Of a stretch of 64,000 nucleotides of DNA, positions 45,683-57,025 are shown piece by piece (the first letter of the stretch is position 1; the number at the start of each line of letters is the position of its first letter). A program made the position numbers and the translations under genes. Source of the stretch: Epiperipatus broadwayi. Taxonomy: Eukaryota > Onychophora > Udeonychophora > Euonychophora > Peripatidae. The notes beneath the pieces are model-generated. The model searched no databases and was not told where the DNA came from. It saw only the letters and a list, made by a program, of their open reading frames with translations. Location of the stretch: NCBI GenBank assembly GCA_028023455.1, contig JAQFVV010012530.1, forward strand, positions 186,001-250,000, written 5' to 3'.

Positions 45683-46792
45683 ATGACAAACTCAACATTT
45701 TATGCTGTGGTCAACACTTTACTTTCAGGAACAAGAATCTCTTCAACTTTAGATTCTCTTAAAAATACATCTGTTTTGTCTATCATAGTTATTACTGATG
45801 AATATGATTTGTTTTTTTCCTATTCCTTTTATATTGCTGCCATATCAGCTATTCCTTTTTTAATTTCCTTTGGAATGGTAGGGAATATACTAAATCTGAT
45901 AGTTTTTTATAAAATGAAAATAAGGCAATCCATGAAATTCTTCTTGCAGTGTTTATCATTATCTGATTTATTTGTGAATGTTTGCTGGATACCGGTGACT
46001 CTTTATCACTACCAGCCTTATCCATATAGCTTCTCTCTGGTTTGGTATAATACACACCTTACCCTAGGGCTAACCACAATGTTTAGTGGCATCAGTTATT
46101 ATATGACCTTCTGTGTATCAGCTGAAAGATTCATATCTGTTTCCTATCCAGAAAAGGCTCCCTCTCTTTTGAAGAAAAAAAAGTTGATCATGGCCGTTAT
46201 TCTATCAGTCTTAATTTCATTTGTTTTAACCTTACCTTGCTTCCGCATCCTCGTTAATAAACCCATATATTATAAAAATGAATTAAATTACAAGATTTCT
46301 ATAGATCTAGAATTTATGAAATCTACTTGGTTTTTACTGAACAATTTTTTCATAGTTTTATTTATTGGTTCTTTTCCCCTGTTGGGCATCTGCATAATGA
46401 ATTTAAAAGTTTTTCTCATATATCTATCCGAAAGAAAGAAACAACATGAAATCAATAATTACGAACCAGAAACTTTCATTAAAGAACAGAAAGCAATGAT
46501 TTTACTTCTTAATAGTGTAGCAGCTGTTTACATGCTAAGTGGTGGACCAATGGGCTTATTCTTGATTCTCTCCCCTTTTCTTGATCCAGGTTCTCCAATA
46601 ACAATGGCATGGTTCACTGGAGCAATTGTATGTGACAACATAAATTTTTCAGTGACATTTTATATTTATATGATATCTAATCCATCTTTTCGCAAAGTGT
46701 TTAAATCTTTATTTTCAACAAAAATTTCTCCTCAAGAAATGAAAGAAGATCAGAGTAGTAACTGTTGCCAAATGCCAAGTATCACAGATTAA
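45683..46792 (+). CDS. Rhodopsin-family GPCR 2 (orphan, peptide-receptor-like)
   Basis: A 369-residue intronless frame, the paralogue of the gene at 18986-20041. Landmarks: N-glycosylation sites N3 and N28; G-N with N68 in TM1; L-S-L-S-D (D95) in TM2; E-R-F at 148-150; a TM3 Cys position occupied by T124, with no Cys in ECL2 (about 188-214); P289 in TM6; V-T-F-Y-I-Y (324-329) in place of N-P-x-x-Y; and an F-R-K-V-F helix 8. The last six residues M-P-S-I-T-D equal those of GPCR 1, although the tails between differ in length and sequence. The start is the first ATG after a likely splice acceptor. The extracellular N-terminus is 16 residues longer than in GPCR 1. It is likely a functional membrane receptor; the ligand is unknown. 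Confidence 0.87.
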   Translation: MTNSTFYAVVNTLLSGTRISSTLDSLKNTSVLSIIVITDEYDLFFSYSFYIAAISAIPFLISFGMVGNILNLIVFYKMKIRQSMKFFLQCLSLSDLFVNVCWIPVTLYHYQPYPYSFSLVWYNTHLTLGLTTMFSGISYYMTFCVSAERFISVSYPEKAPSLLKKKKLIMAVILSVLISFVLTLPCFRILVNKPIYYKNELNYKISIDLEFMKSTWFLLNNFFIVLFIGSFPLLGICIMNLKVFLIYLSERKKQHEINNYEPETFIKEQKAMILLLNSVAAVYMLSGGPMGLFLILSPFLDPGSPITMAWFTGAIVCDNINFSVTFYIYMISNPSFRKVFKSLFSTKISPQEMKEDQSSNCCQMPSITD

Positions 46793-48488
46793 TGACAACA
46801 TACCTGGTATAATGGACATAGTTTTTTCTATAATTAAATTAATTACACGCAGATACACACACACATATATATATATATATATCCATATATATATATATCC
46901 ACAGTATATGTAGTGTATTACCATGTAGAAAGAAATAGGAAGCAGAAATCAAATGAGCCTGCACCCATTTACCTTTTATTCTCGTATAAAACAGAAATTA
47001 TTATTATGTGCCATATGACATCTTGAGGTATAGTAAATGTCTCACTTCTAGGAATATATATAATAATTAATAGTACATTATAGAAATATATATGATGAAA
47101 TATATTTTGCATTTCTAAGAACCTTCTTTATTTTAAAATCCATTATTTTGCAACTATCAACTAGTTTAAAAATTTTACACCCTTTTTCCTCACTGCTTTT
47201 TAATCCATGTATTGCTTAAAAAAATCTTTGTTCATCATGTGATCTGAAAGTTTTTCTTTTCATGCAATATTTTCTGTTCCACAAGCAAATATCTGATATG
47301 TAGTAGTTACCTCAAAACTCTTGTTGTGATAGTGTTATGAGGAGGAAAGCAGCCATGTTTGATCTGTTCTTTGCTATTTCTTCATATATGAACAATTGGT
47401 TATTATTAAACATATATCTTGCTATTATCTATTATGCATATATATATATTAAAGATTTTCACACACAGACATAAGCATTAAACATAAATAAGAATTTCTA
47501 TGTGATAATCTTTTTCTAGCTATTATCAAAGTCACAATCAATTAGAATCAGAAGAGGAAGCAGAAATCATATGATCTAGCAGATAAGCGAATATACCTGA
47601 TATACTTTAAAATTAAAGCAGCTTAGACAAGTTCTATTGCAATTTATTAGATCACATGACTCAGTTAAGATCTAATGTAGTTACTAGATCATATGGTTTC
47701 AACACTTTTTCAATTTTAATTTTGGGACTTTGATTTTATTATAATTAAAAAATTTATTTAGATTATTACATACAAATTTCCATTTAATACTTAACATTTG
47801 AAATAATTAATGGGGGGCAATAAAAACCAAAAAGAATGAAGCAAAGAAAAAAGTTATTTGTCCATTCCTCTTAGTTCTTTTGTGCTATCATTAACCATTT
47901 CATAATATTCTATGCAAAAAAACCTAAACAGAAATCCATAGTGCCTTAAAACTTTCTCCATTCAGTTGAACAATATTCTATAGTGCCTTAACATACTCCT
48001 TAAAAACAACAGACATTAGAATATACACTTGTAATTTAATTTGTTATATTGATTTTTTTAGAAACAAAGTTCAACATTGGATTGATTTATATACCTCTAA
48101 GAAATTCTCTTAGGAATGTAATTTTGCAATAAATTAGATTTTTTAACAATCATTGTGTTCAAGTTGTTTCTTTTTTTTTTGTCCTTATTATTAGCACATT
48201 AAAAAAACAGGTACTTGTGTATTATTATATCTATCAAGATTTGCAGCCATTTTTTAATTATACAGTTTCAGGGGCATACAACAAATATTTAATACAAAAT
48301 GGCTGACAAGAAACTATGGTTGTATTTAATATTTTCATTTTTTTATTATTGTTATTTGAAAAAAAATTAAAATTTCTGCAAAAATTAATTATATTACCAT
48401 TTTATTTATTATTATTATTATTTGTATTAAGTCACTTTATTAATATAAAACTAAAAGAGAAGGGATTTACAGCCTTAATATATACCCT
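46793..48488. other. Gene-free stretch downstream of GPCR 2
   Basis: An interrupted CA/TA microsatellite runs at 46855-46901. A phrase 'gcagaaatcatatgatctagcag' (47559-47581) recurs near 21865, and similar 'agatcatatgg' phrases lie at 47687. This may be a worn dispersed repeat. No genes. Confidence 0.4.
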
Positions 48489-49030
48489 GTATTGATCTTA
48501 TAATAGCTCAATGATGGCATGCTGAGTACTGATGATACTCTCAAACCCAAACACAAGATAAAGTCTTTTTAAAAGATAAGAGTGGCCATCTTATCTTTAA
48601 ACTTGCATTATAATTATACAGGCCAATATGAAGCATCTTAGTTTGAAAACAAGATGTTTCTCTTATTGAACTATTATATGATCAGTATTAAAGGTGAAAA
48701 TCCTTTTTCTTTAATTACATATTATCTCTGCACTTGGCAAATAAATTTGAATATTACATATTTTCTAAGAATTCATAACATTAACATGTAGTAAATTGAA
48801 AAAATTTATGAATGTTAATATGTGAAAGAAAATAATGGATGTAAAAGTAATAGAGAAACATCTTCATGCTCTCAAGCTAAGATGCTTCAGATTGGTCTAT
48901 ATAAGTGGAATGTAGATTTGAAGATAAAATGACCATCCTTTTCAGAAGTCTCTATTTTATATTTGAGTTTGAGAGTATCCTTAGTCCTCATCATGACATC
49001 ATTGAGCTATTATAAGATAAGTACAGTGCA
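48489..49030. mobile_element. Foldback element, family 3
   Basis: Arms of about 185 bp (48489-48675 and 48849-49030) are clear imperfect reverse complements. Blocks are 'ttgagctattataaga', 'gtttgagagtatc', 'actaagatgcttca' and 'gagaaacatctt'. Sequence just outside or inside each arm ('tatta...aaggtgaaaatcc' at 48695, 'tattaaaagtggaagacc' at 49035) also repeats directly, so the structure mixes inverted and direct repetition. No ORF. Confidence 0.65.
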
Positions 49031-49099
49031 TATATTAAAAGTGGAAGACCTTTCTTTTTAATTACATTCTTCATTTAGCATATAAATCTGAATAATATA

Positions 49100-50500
49100 A
49101 AAAAAAAACTGTAAGTATCATATCATGCCAATTAATGCAGACTTTTTATGAGGGCAGGATCCTATATCTTTAGAAATACTCCACTGCATATTGTTTTATC
49201 AAAGTAGGATCTTAAACTTTCATCATTTTCCATAATGGTAGTGACAAAAATAAAGACACTGAATGTAAACAAACTATGACAATTTCCAAGCATCTTGCCA
49301 TGGTCATATTATAATATACATTTTTTAAAAAATTGAAATAAACCTTCTGAATTAAATTTATAATTGATTTATTAATTTATTTAAACTTAATGACTAATAC
49401 ATATTCAGTAAAATAAAATAGAAAAAAAATAAACAAATGCATGTAGGATCCGGAGACAGTATACTTTTTAAAAAATGGCTGCCAAATACGGTAAACAGGA
49501 TAATATACAAAAAAAAATATAAGTTTCTATATGTGTCAATACATAAATTTCTACAAAGAAAAAAAAAATAAAGTTTTAATTTGATGTTTAAATAATGTAA
49601 CTTCATATTGGTATCCCCCATCAGGATTATTATAACACAAGCAAAACATCATATGACTTCAACCTAATCATTATCATGCTGATTATTCAATTTTACATAA
49701 CAAGTAAAAGTGCTAGATTTTCTGCTTAAAGTAATATATGAGCAGAGGTCATATGACATTTCATTAGTGTTTTAACAATCCTGTCTAAGAAATACCAATG
49801 TCTATGGTTACTAATAAATTAAGGACATCAAAATGTATAGAAACTGAACTGGTATCATAGTTATATAACTATTTAAGCAAGAACATTTAAGTTTAAATAT
49901 TAAGACATGTTTGAATTTCAGACTAATAGTTTGATAATAAAAAAGATGTAAAAGATGGCTGCTGGAAGAAAATTATGTTGCATCCAAATGACATTATTAT
50001 GCAAGATCTTATCAGAAGTGCAAGCTCCAGGAGTGAAAGAGTTGATTTACATCCCATGGATCTTGAGCTCCAGGGTCTGCCATTTTTGACCCAAGTCAGA
50101 CAGGGCAAATGTGCTCTTATAGCAAGAAATGCAATATTATTAGTTCCAGAATGGAAAATGTACAAAGTGGTCTTGTTATATATTGCAGAATATGCCTGAA
50201 TAAAATTTTACTAACAAAAATGTTATCTCCATAGGAGATCCAAATCTCATTCAAACAATAAAATGGGCAAAATAACAGTTCTATATAAATAAAATAATGG
50301 CATTAGCAATATCACTATAATGGAAGACCTTATCTTTAACTGATTAAATATGGCAGTTGTACAATATAATCTATGTATCCAATTGTGCAATAAATTAAAC
50401 AGCTTAAGTGAAGATAAAATTAAAGTATAAGTTACTGAAAATTCTAGCATTCTATATATAAACTAATACAAGTCCACCAATAAATGAAAACATAGAGAGT
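49100..50500. other. Gene-free stretch
   Basis: No supported gene. Frames at 49923-50199 overlap on both strands and have no family features. A short stretch 'ggcaggatcctatatctt...cactgcata' (49147-49190) resembles 60961-61012, possibly a dispersed repeat. Confidence 0.35.
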
Positions 50501-50716
50501 GAACCAACCTATACTTTAGCTCAAATCATAATTAAGTATTCAATTTATTGACTTGTTACAATGCAGAGCATGAATTTTACATATTAACATGATTTCAGCA
50601 CATCTATAAGCTATTTTAAAATTACATTAATAGATAGAGTTCATGCTCTACATTATAACACATCAACAAATTGAATATTTAAATATGATCCAAACTAAAG
50701 TACAGATGGGTCCATG
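50501..50716. mobile_element. Foldback element, family 4
   Basis: Arms 50501-50576 and 50639-50716 are imperfect reverse complements, sharing 'actttag...atca', 'attcaattt' and 'gagcatgaa' blocks, with a central spacer of about 62 bp. No ORF. Confidence 0.6.
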
Positions 50717-51700
50717 CTGTATTTTTTGTTTATTGATATATTTGTAATAATTTATATACAGCTCACTAAGATTTTATAATAACTCCTATTTTAATTTAAA
50801 AATACTTAAATTGGGAATTAATTTAATTCGTTTTTTTACTTATATGACAAAAGTAATATTCATTAAGGCTGTAGCCTCAAGCACATGCATATAAAAATGC
50901 GATAGTAATAATAGCAACAATAATAGTGACAGTATTATTGAGAACCTAGAAAGGTGTAATCAAACTGAGAATATCACTCAAACAGATATTGTAGAAAAGA
51001 AAATTACACCAATATGGTGGTTGAATATAATATATAAAAACAATCTAGACATGGAAATATATTAATAAATCAACATATAGAATTCTGATTGAGTAAAACA
51101 ATTATATAATAAATAAAGATGCTAGTTCATATATGGACTACCCATTGGTGGAACCATTAGCCAAACATAAGTGTCAACTTAATTGTCTTCTATGCTGACA
51201 TGGCTAATTTGTTCTGCAAGATAAGTTAAAATTTATAATTATTTTTCATCTGGAAAAATTTTGTTGCTACAAAAATTTTTTGCTTAGTGTGTGGAAGTGA
51301 AAAGAAAATTGGGGAGAAGAGAGATAAATTTAATTGGATTTAGAAAAGTCAGGAATAATATTGCTAACATTTGGTAATTGATTTGTTACACCATTATAAT
51401 ATAAAAGAAAAAAATGTGTGTGTGTGTGTGTGTGTGGCTACTGCAAGAAGGCATTAAAACTAAGTTATACATAAGATTAGTTGATTTTTAGTAGGTTTGT
51501 TACTAAAAAAAATTTTAGTTTAAGAAAGAGAGTGATTTATTTGAGAAAGAAGATAACATTTGAAATGTAAAGTTAGGAAGCATGTGTTTATCAATCACCA
51601 TTAAAAAAATGTTTTTATCCTTTATGTATAAAGAGGTTTGAATAATAGTAGAGAAAACATAAATTTAGATATAGAGTAAGGGACTTGAAAAATAAGGAAT
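50717..51700. other. Gene-free stretch with a (TG)n tract
   Basis: An inverted copy of the 20.5-kb repeat lies at about 50845-50880 and a (TG)n run at 51415-51436. No gene is supported until the LINE at 51701. Confidence 0.45.
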
Positions 51701-52690
51701 ATGGATTGCATTTGTATCCCACAATATATGTATAATGGTCAGAAGGAAATTAGACCTGTTATGGTAGAGTGTACCATACATGATAACGTTTATCATTTGA
51801 AATGCTTAAATAAAACTAGGAAGGATGTAACAGATGTGTGGTCATGTAGATCATGTGTAAATAAGATAAAAGAAGTGAAAAAATGTTTTCTAAGTGTAGA
51901 TAGTTTAAAGAGAAAGTCAGGGTAGTCAGATAAAGGAATCAAAATGTAGTTGAGGAAAATAGAATAGGATATGTTTTTAGTGGAGTGACAAAAAATATGG
52001 ATGATAAAATAAATAGTACAATGGAGATTGTTAGCCAATGAATAAGTAAGAAAGAGAAAGAGGTAAAGGATGTAGAAGCAAAATTAAAATCATTAGAGAT
52101 GAAGTATTAGCAGATTAAGGAATTAATGTATAGAAACAATAAGGAATAATTAGATAAGGAAGTTCAGAAGGTGGAAGAAAATGTCATGATGAAGAAGAGA
52201 AAGTAAAATATGAGATGGTATTGATAGGAGACTTGCTAATTAGAAGTTGTGATGTAACTGCAAGGAAAAACAAATAGGTATGTAAGAATATATTTTTTCT
52301 AGAGCTAGAATTAGGGGTGTTACAGATAAGGTAAAAAACAAGGGAGTAGAGATATGTATGTTATGGTAGGGATAAATAATTTCTAAGAACCATTGAATAG
52401 AGTAATGGATGAGTACATAGAATTGATTAATAATTTGACTAAGATTAAGGGAAGAGTAGGAATAGTTGGATTATTACCAAGATTCAACAATAGGTATGTG
52501 TTAGATAGGGTATCTTTTATAAATGAGAGATTAAAAAAATTATGTGAGAGAAATAATGTTATGTTTGTGGATGTGTGAGATTTTTTTAATTAGTAATGAG
52601 GAAGTTGTGTAGTAAAGATGTATTGCACTTAGCAAAGCAAGGAAGTGAAGTATTAGGAATTTGATTTATAAAAAATATTTTAGTTCAGAA
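51701..52690 (+). pseudogene. CR1/L2-like LINE, PHD-finger and SGNH-esterase region
   Basis: 51701-51925 encodes a PHD-type zinc finger: C-x-C, a distal Cys, N-V-Y-H-L-K-C, and W-S-C-R-S-C. After frameshifts comes an SGNH-hydrolase pattern: a G-D block (L-I-G-D-L-L-I-R, about 52220-52250), V-G-I-N-N (near 52370), a long helix pair at 52393-52578, and D-V-L-H-L-A-K-Q-G with the catalytic D/H (about 52616-52645). PHD plus esterase upstream of endonuclease/RT is established for CR1- and L2-type LINEs. The catalytic Ser of the G-D-S block reads Leu here. Many stops show it is dead. Confidence 0.6.
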
Positions 52691-52909
52691 AACTTATAAA
52701 GAGGGGTAGGGTTTTAAATTGTAATATTATCAAAAAGAAGAAGAATGGATGGGATGTAAGCAATAAACAAAGGGTAGCTCATTTAGATATAAATGTAGAT
52801 GTGGAAAGAGAACGGATCTGTAAAACTAATGGTAAGCAAATTACCTACAAATATAATAGATAAGAAAGAGTCAAAAGATTTTGTAAAAGGGTAGTAAGAA
52901 AAAATTGTT

Positions 52910-54140
52910 AAAATTAGATATTTGAATATGCAAGGTGATAGGAGACCAGAAAAGTGGGTGGAATAAACAAAGTAGTTAAAAATAAAAAGCTTGAGGTATT
53001 AGCAGTAGTGTAAACACATCTAAGAAAAGAAGAACCTACCATAGAAGACTTGATATGGCAGGGTATAAATAAAAAAGAAAAAATTGGTCATGATATAAAA
53101 GTTATATCAAAAACATATTTACATATTGTTAAGTGTCAAGAACATTAATAGTTTGAGATAAGGCAAGAAAGACAAGAATGGATGGTGGCTATAGTCTATA
53201 TAGCCACTGTAAATAGTCAAACTATAATGGAGTATAACAGTAGCATATATCAATGCATAGTTAAAGATATAAAGAGTTTAAAAAAAAAGGGAAACAAAAT
53301 AATGATTATAAGGGATATGAATGGGAATATTGAAGAAATTCATGATGTGGATAACAAGAATGAACAGCTTTTAAAAATTTTTTGTTAGAGAATGAAATTG
53401 AGTATTAAAAATTTGTCACATATTTATGAGTGATAATACACATGGTCTAGAAATAATATATTTCATACAATAGATTGTGTATTAGTAGAGTAAAAAGGAA
53501 TGAATAAAGTACAGAAAATTAAAGTGTCTAATAATGAAGAGAAAGTATGTAATAGATCAGAATTTCTTTAGAATAGAAATGGTTAGTGATATGATAAAAA
53601 ATAGTATTAAAAATAGAAAGGTTGGTGAAAGATGTGAATGAAGAGTGAATGGTAAGAATAAGTTAGAAGAATATAAAATAAACATAGAAGAAATAATGGA
53701 AGAATTTGTTGGGGATGAATATAAGGAGTGGTGTGGTGAAGTAGAAAAAGTGGTAAATAGGTTTTAGGTAAGAATATTCAGAAGAATAAAAGTAGTACAA
53801 AAGCAAGAGTTAGTGAAAGTGTAAGAAAGGAAAAAGCATGCAGAGAATATAAATGTGCTATTAAAAACAAAGGCAGTAAAAAAAGATGTTAATATTAAAT
53901 AGTATTTTAAAAAAGAAATTGGCTAAAATAGATAATTATATAGAAAGAATGAAATTAAATAGTAAATTGTTGGAGGATATTAATAAAAGTGGAAGAAATG
54001 GTAGTAAACATTTTTGGAAATATATTAAAAAAATAAATATAGGGGAGAAAAATAGTACTATTAGATAATGAGGGAATATAATGTAGTCCTAGAGAAAAAT
54101 TAGAGACAATGTTCAATTAATATGTAATGGATATTGAAAC
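52910..54140 (+). pseudogene. CR1/L2-like LINE, endonuclease region
   Basis: Interrupted frames show I-R-Y-L-N-M-Q-G-D-R-R (52912-52945, the usual endonuclease start), E-T-H-L-R-like 'V-x-T-H-L-R-K-E-E' (about 53005-53030), I-I-R-D-M-N-G-N-I (53304-53330, equivalent to G-D-F-N) and T-W-S-R-N-N-I-F-H-T-I-D (53440-53475). A Lys/Glu-rich linker follows to 54140. These are APE-type endonuclease blocks in the right order. The frame is then cut by unrelated DNA and resumes near 57026. Confidence 0.6.
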
Positions 54141-57025
54141 AGTAAGGTCTGCTTTGTAAATCTTCGCTTCACCTTTTCTCACCTATTTCCTACCCTCATA
54201 CCTTAGTTTGAACCTCAATCTATTGTAGGGTGTCTGCAATATGCTTATATATTGAAAATCCCGCCTAATTTTAAATCACGAGTACAACGCTCGTATTATA
54301 TATATATATATATAACTCATTCCCAAATAAATAAAATATTATAGATTATGTATATGTTCACATAATTTAGATTTATTTAAAAGTAGGTTATATAGGTCAT
54401 AATTGCACATACACTATGATATGCATTTTAAAACATATCAAAATTATAAATTGTTAATTAAAGTTATTTTGTTTGAATCTATTTACAAAAGTATATTACC
54501 GTGTCGTAATATATTTTTGATTTAAAATAAAATTCATATTCATTTAGTAAATAGATTCAAATATTGCAATTTAAAAAAGTAAAATAATTTTCTTTTAATT
54601 TAATCAAAGTCATTCCAAATATTTCTGTTAAAATAAATGAGGGACAATAGTTTAATTATTTAATGCTGTAGAAGCTTATCTAAAAATACAGCAGATGTCC
54701 ACTTAAGGTTTTTTTTAATTAGTAAAGGTAATTTTTAATTAAATCTAGTTTGAAATTCGAATGTCGACAAGGAAATTAACAATAGAAATTAATTAAAATT
54801 TTGTTAAATTCCTTTAGACATTCGGATAGATTTAATTACAGCTGATAAGTCCGATATATTTTTGTAATGCTCCAGGGCAGTTCTATTGTTTATTTCTACT
54901 ATAAAAAGGAGGTTTTTCTTTTGTTCTCCATTCTGGTCATTTGCTGATGAAATGTTTCTAACCAAAATTATTCTAGTTTTTGCTGATGAAATGTTTCTAA
55001 CCAAAATTATTCTGGTGTTGCTAATGAAATGATTCAAGTGATATTCTAGTAAAATATTCTTCAAAATATATTTTCCTGAGATTTTAGCTCCGTGCCTGTG
55101 AACTTATATTTGAAGCCGAGTTTTCATCTCCAAATTAATTCACCATGTTTACCACACCTATTGCTAACCATGACATGACTGAGTAGAGTCGGCAAAAGCT
55201 ATTTCCCTCAGGAATGGCTGGCTGCTGCTCTAGACCATCGGAAGCTATCATGTAAGGAACCCCGGAACTGCTGCTGCTGCCAAAAATATGAACAATTCCA
55301 GATTTTGCTGTTGAGTTATATAAACCCTGCCGACCATTAATCTACCTGCAAATGCTTTTCCAGATGTAACCTAAATTAACCCAAGAGCTCTTGTGATTCC
55401 TAACTAACATGATATAGCTATTTTAAATTATTTTTCTTTTATGTCACATAACTTTATTATGTACTTCTTTAACGGGTTCAAATATAATCAACAGTTTTGC
55501 TCTCTATCCTTGGGTTAATATTTTCAATTTATTAAGCTTTCTTTTATTTTATTATGATAATGTGTCAGAATCGTCTTTGACCGAGTAATTATTCCCTTTG
55601 TTGAAAGTAAGACGCCACTATTAAGGCATATTTTAAATTTATAATAATTCCCAATTTTATTATCTTGCAAATGACTCGTTCGAGGGTGATTCTAATCTTC
55701 TTTAATATATATAATAATCACATAGTTTAAAATCTACCTATTATTGATTTTCACCTAATATGAGAGTATGTGCGAGGTCAATGATTTAAATGTGTCCCCA
55801 AATGCATGATTGCTTAAATAAACTTATGCTTTCTTTTCAAACCCGCAAGCATGCATTTTCCTATTTTTAAATACTGTGTTCTACTTTAATTACAAAGTTC
55901 ATCATTGACATCGAGAATGTGCGGACCCTTTTAAATAAATTTCTGGGAATTTGATTGGGCATTTCTCTTAATCCAAGTAAAACCCATTTAGTATGTTTTA
56001 TATACACTAGTCTAGTATTGCTGGTAAATGAATTGGTTGTTGAGAACACTTTGTTTTGCTTTCCAAGGATTTTAAACGGCTAAGTCTATTCTCTCTTCGC
56101 TTCCTGCAGTTCCCAGGCAGAGTGTGTACTCAAATGTCACACCTGGGAATTAGATGCAGTCCTCACCCAGTCGCTAAGTTTCGGCTGTCCGTGGCACCAC
56201 ATTTCTACAGGTCAGTGGCAAGATGCCCTCTGTAGTCATTCCAAATATTTCACTATTGTTTTATTTATATATTTATTTTTACAAAGCATCCGTGACTTAA
56301 ACGTGTCACACCCTCCAACTTTAATAAATTCATTATTAGCAATACTGACCTCCCATCAGCTTTAATTATTATTATCAAATAAATGTCTTGATCACATCCC
56401 CACTTTATTGCTTAGTAAGCTTTTGTCCATGCTATTCTCGAAATCAATAAATATTTCATAACACTTATTTTTCAAATATTTTATTAAACTTGTATAATTA
56501 CTCAAAGCACCTCGCACATGTTCCTATCTCTTCAAACACATTATCGTAATGCTATTAGCCTGAGGGATAGAATATATAATTTTGCTTTAAAACCCTTTTG
56601 TCATTTATTGGAATGTAATGCCAACAATTATTTAATACGTGTCCCTGTCTCATATAAGCAGGCAGTGGCGTTATATATATATTTTATATAAATAAATTTT
56701 GTGAAATCATTTAAAACTAATTTTGATCTTTTGTTTTATTGATTCCTATCACTGCCTCGGTCTATATATATATATATATTTTCTCCATGTCTTTTGTACA
56801 TCCATAGATGTTAATTAGCCACCCAAACTTATTTTAGTATAGAGTCTTTTGTTTCTCCCTGACCACCAGGCACCGGTAAAAAGTTATACTAGTAGTAGCA
56901 TCAGATGCGTTATTACGTAGGTGGCGCTGTGAAATTTGGACTTTAGATTCGAACTTAGTATATCTAGAAGGTAACCCCTCCTAGAATGTTCAGTTTTGTG
57001 TTTGGGGTTTGAATTCTGCAGTGTG
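54141..57025. mobile_element. 2.9-kb insertion in the LINE, non-coding
   Basis: LINE coding sequence stops near 54140 and resumes near 57026 at what looks like the adjoining part of ORF2. The DNA between is less A-rich on the plus strand and unrelated to LINE sequence. It has no supported ORF, a TATA-like 'gttatataaacc' near 55313, a tandem duplication of about 42 bp (54938-55020) and a (TA)n run at 54297-54313. Exact borders, terminal repeats and a target duplication could not be fixed. A solo LTR or other non-autonomous element is inferred. Confidence 0.5.

Noticed and set aside
49923-50199. Overlapping sense/antisense frames of 74-80 residues
   Set aside because: No recognisable domain, no splice or promoter context, and coding on both strands is typical of chance openness.
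51793-52038. Minus-strand 81-residue frame
   Set aside because: Antisense of the LINE PHD-finger region.
54938-55020. Hammerhead ribozyme suggested by repeated 'gctgatgaaatg'
   Set aside because: No stem II followed by GAAA after CTGATGA; it is simply a 42-bp tandem duplication.
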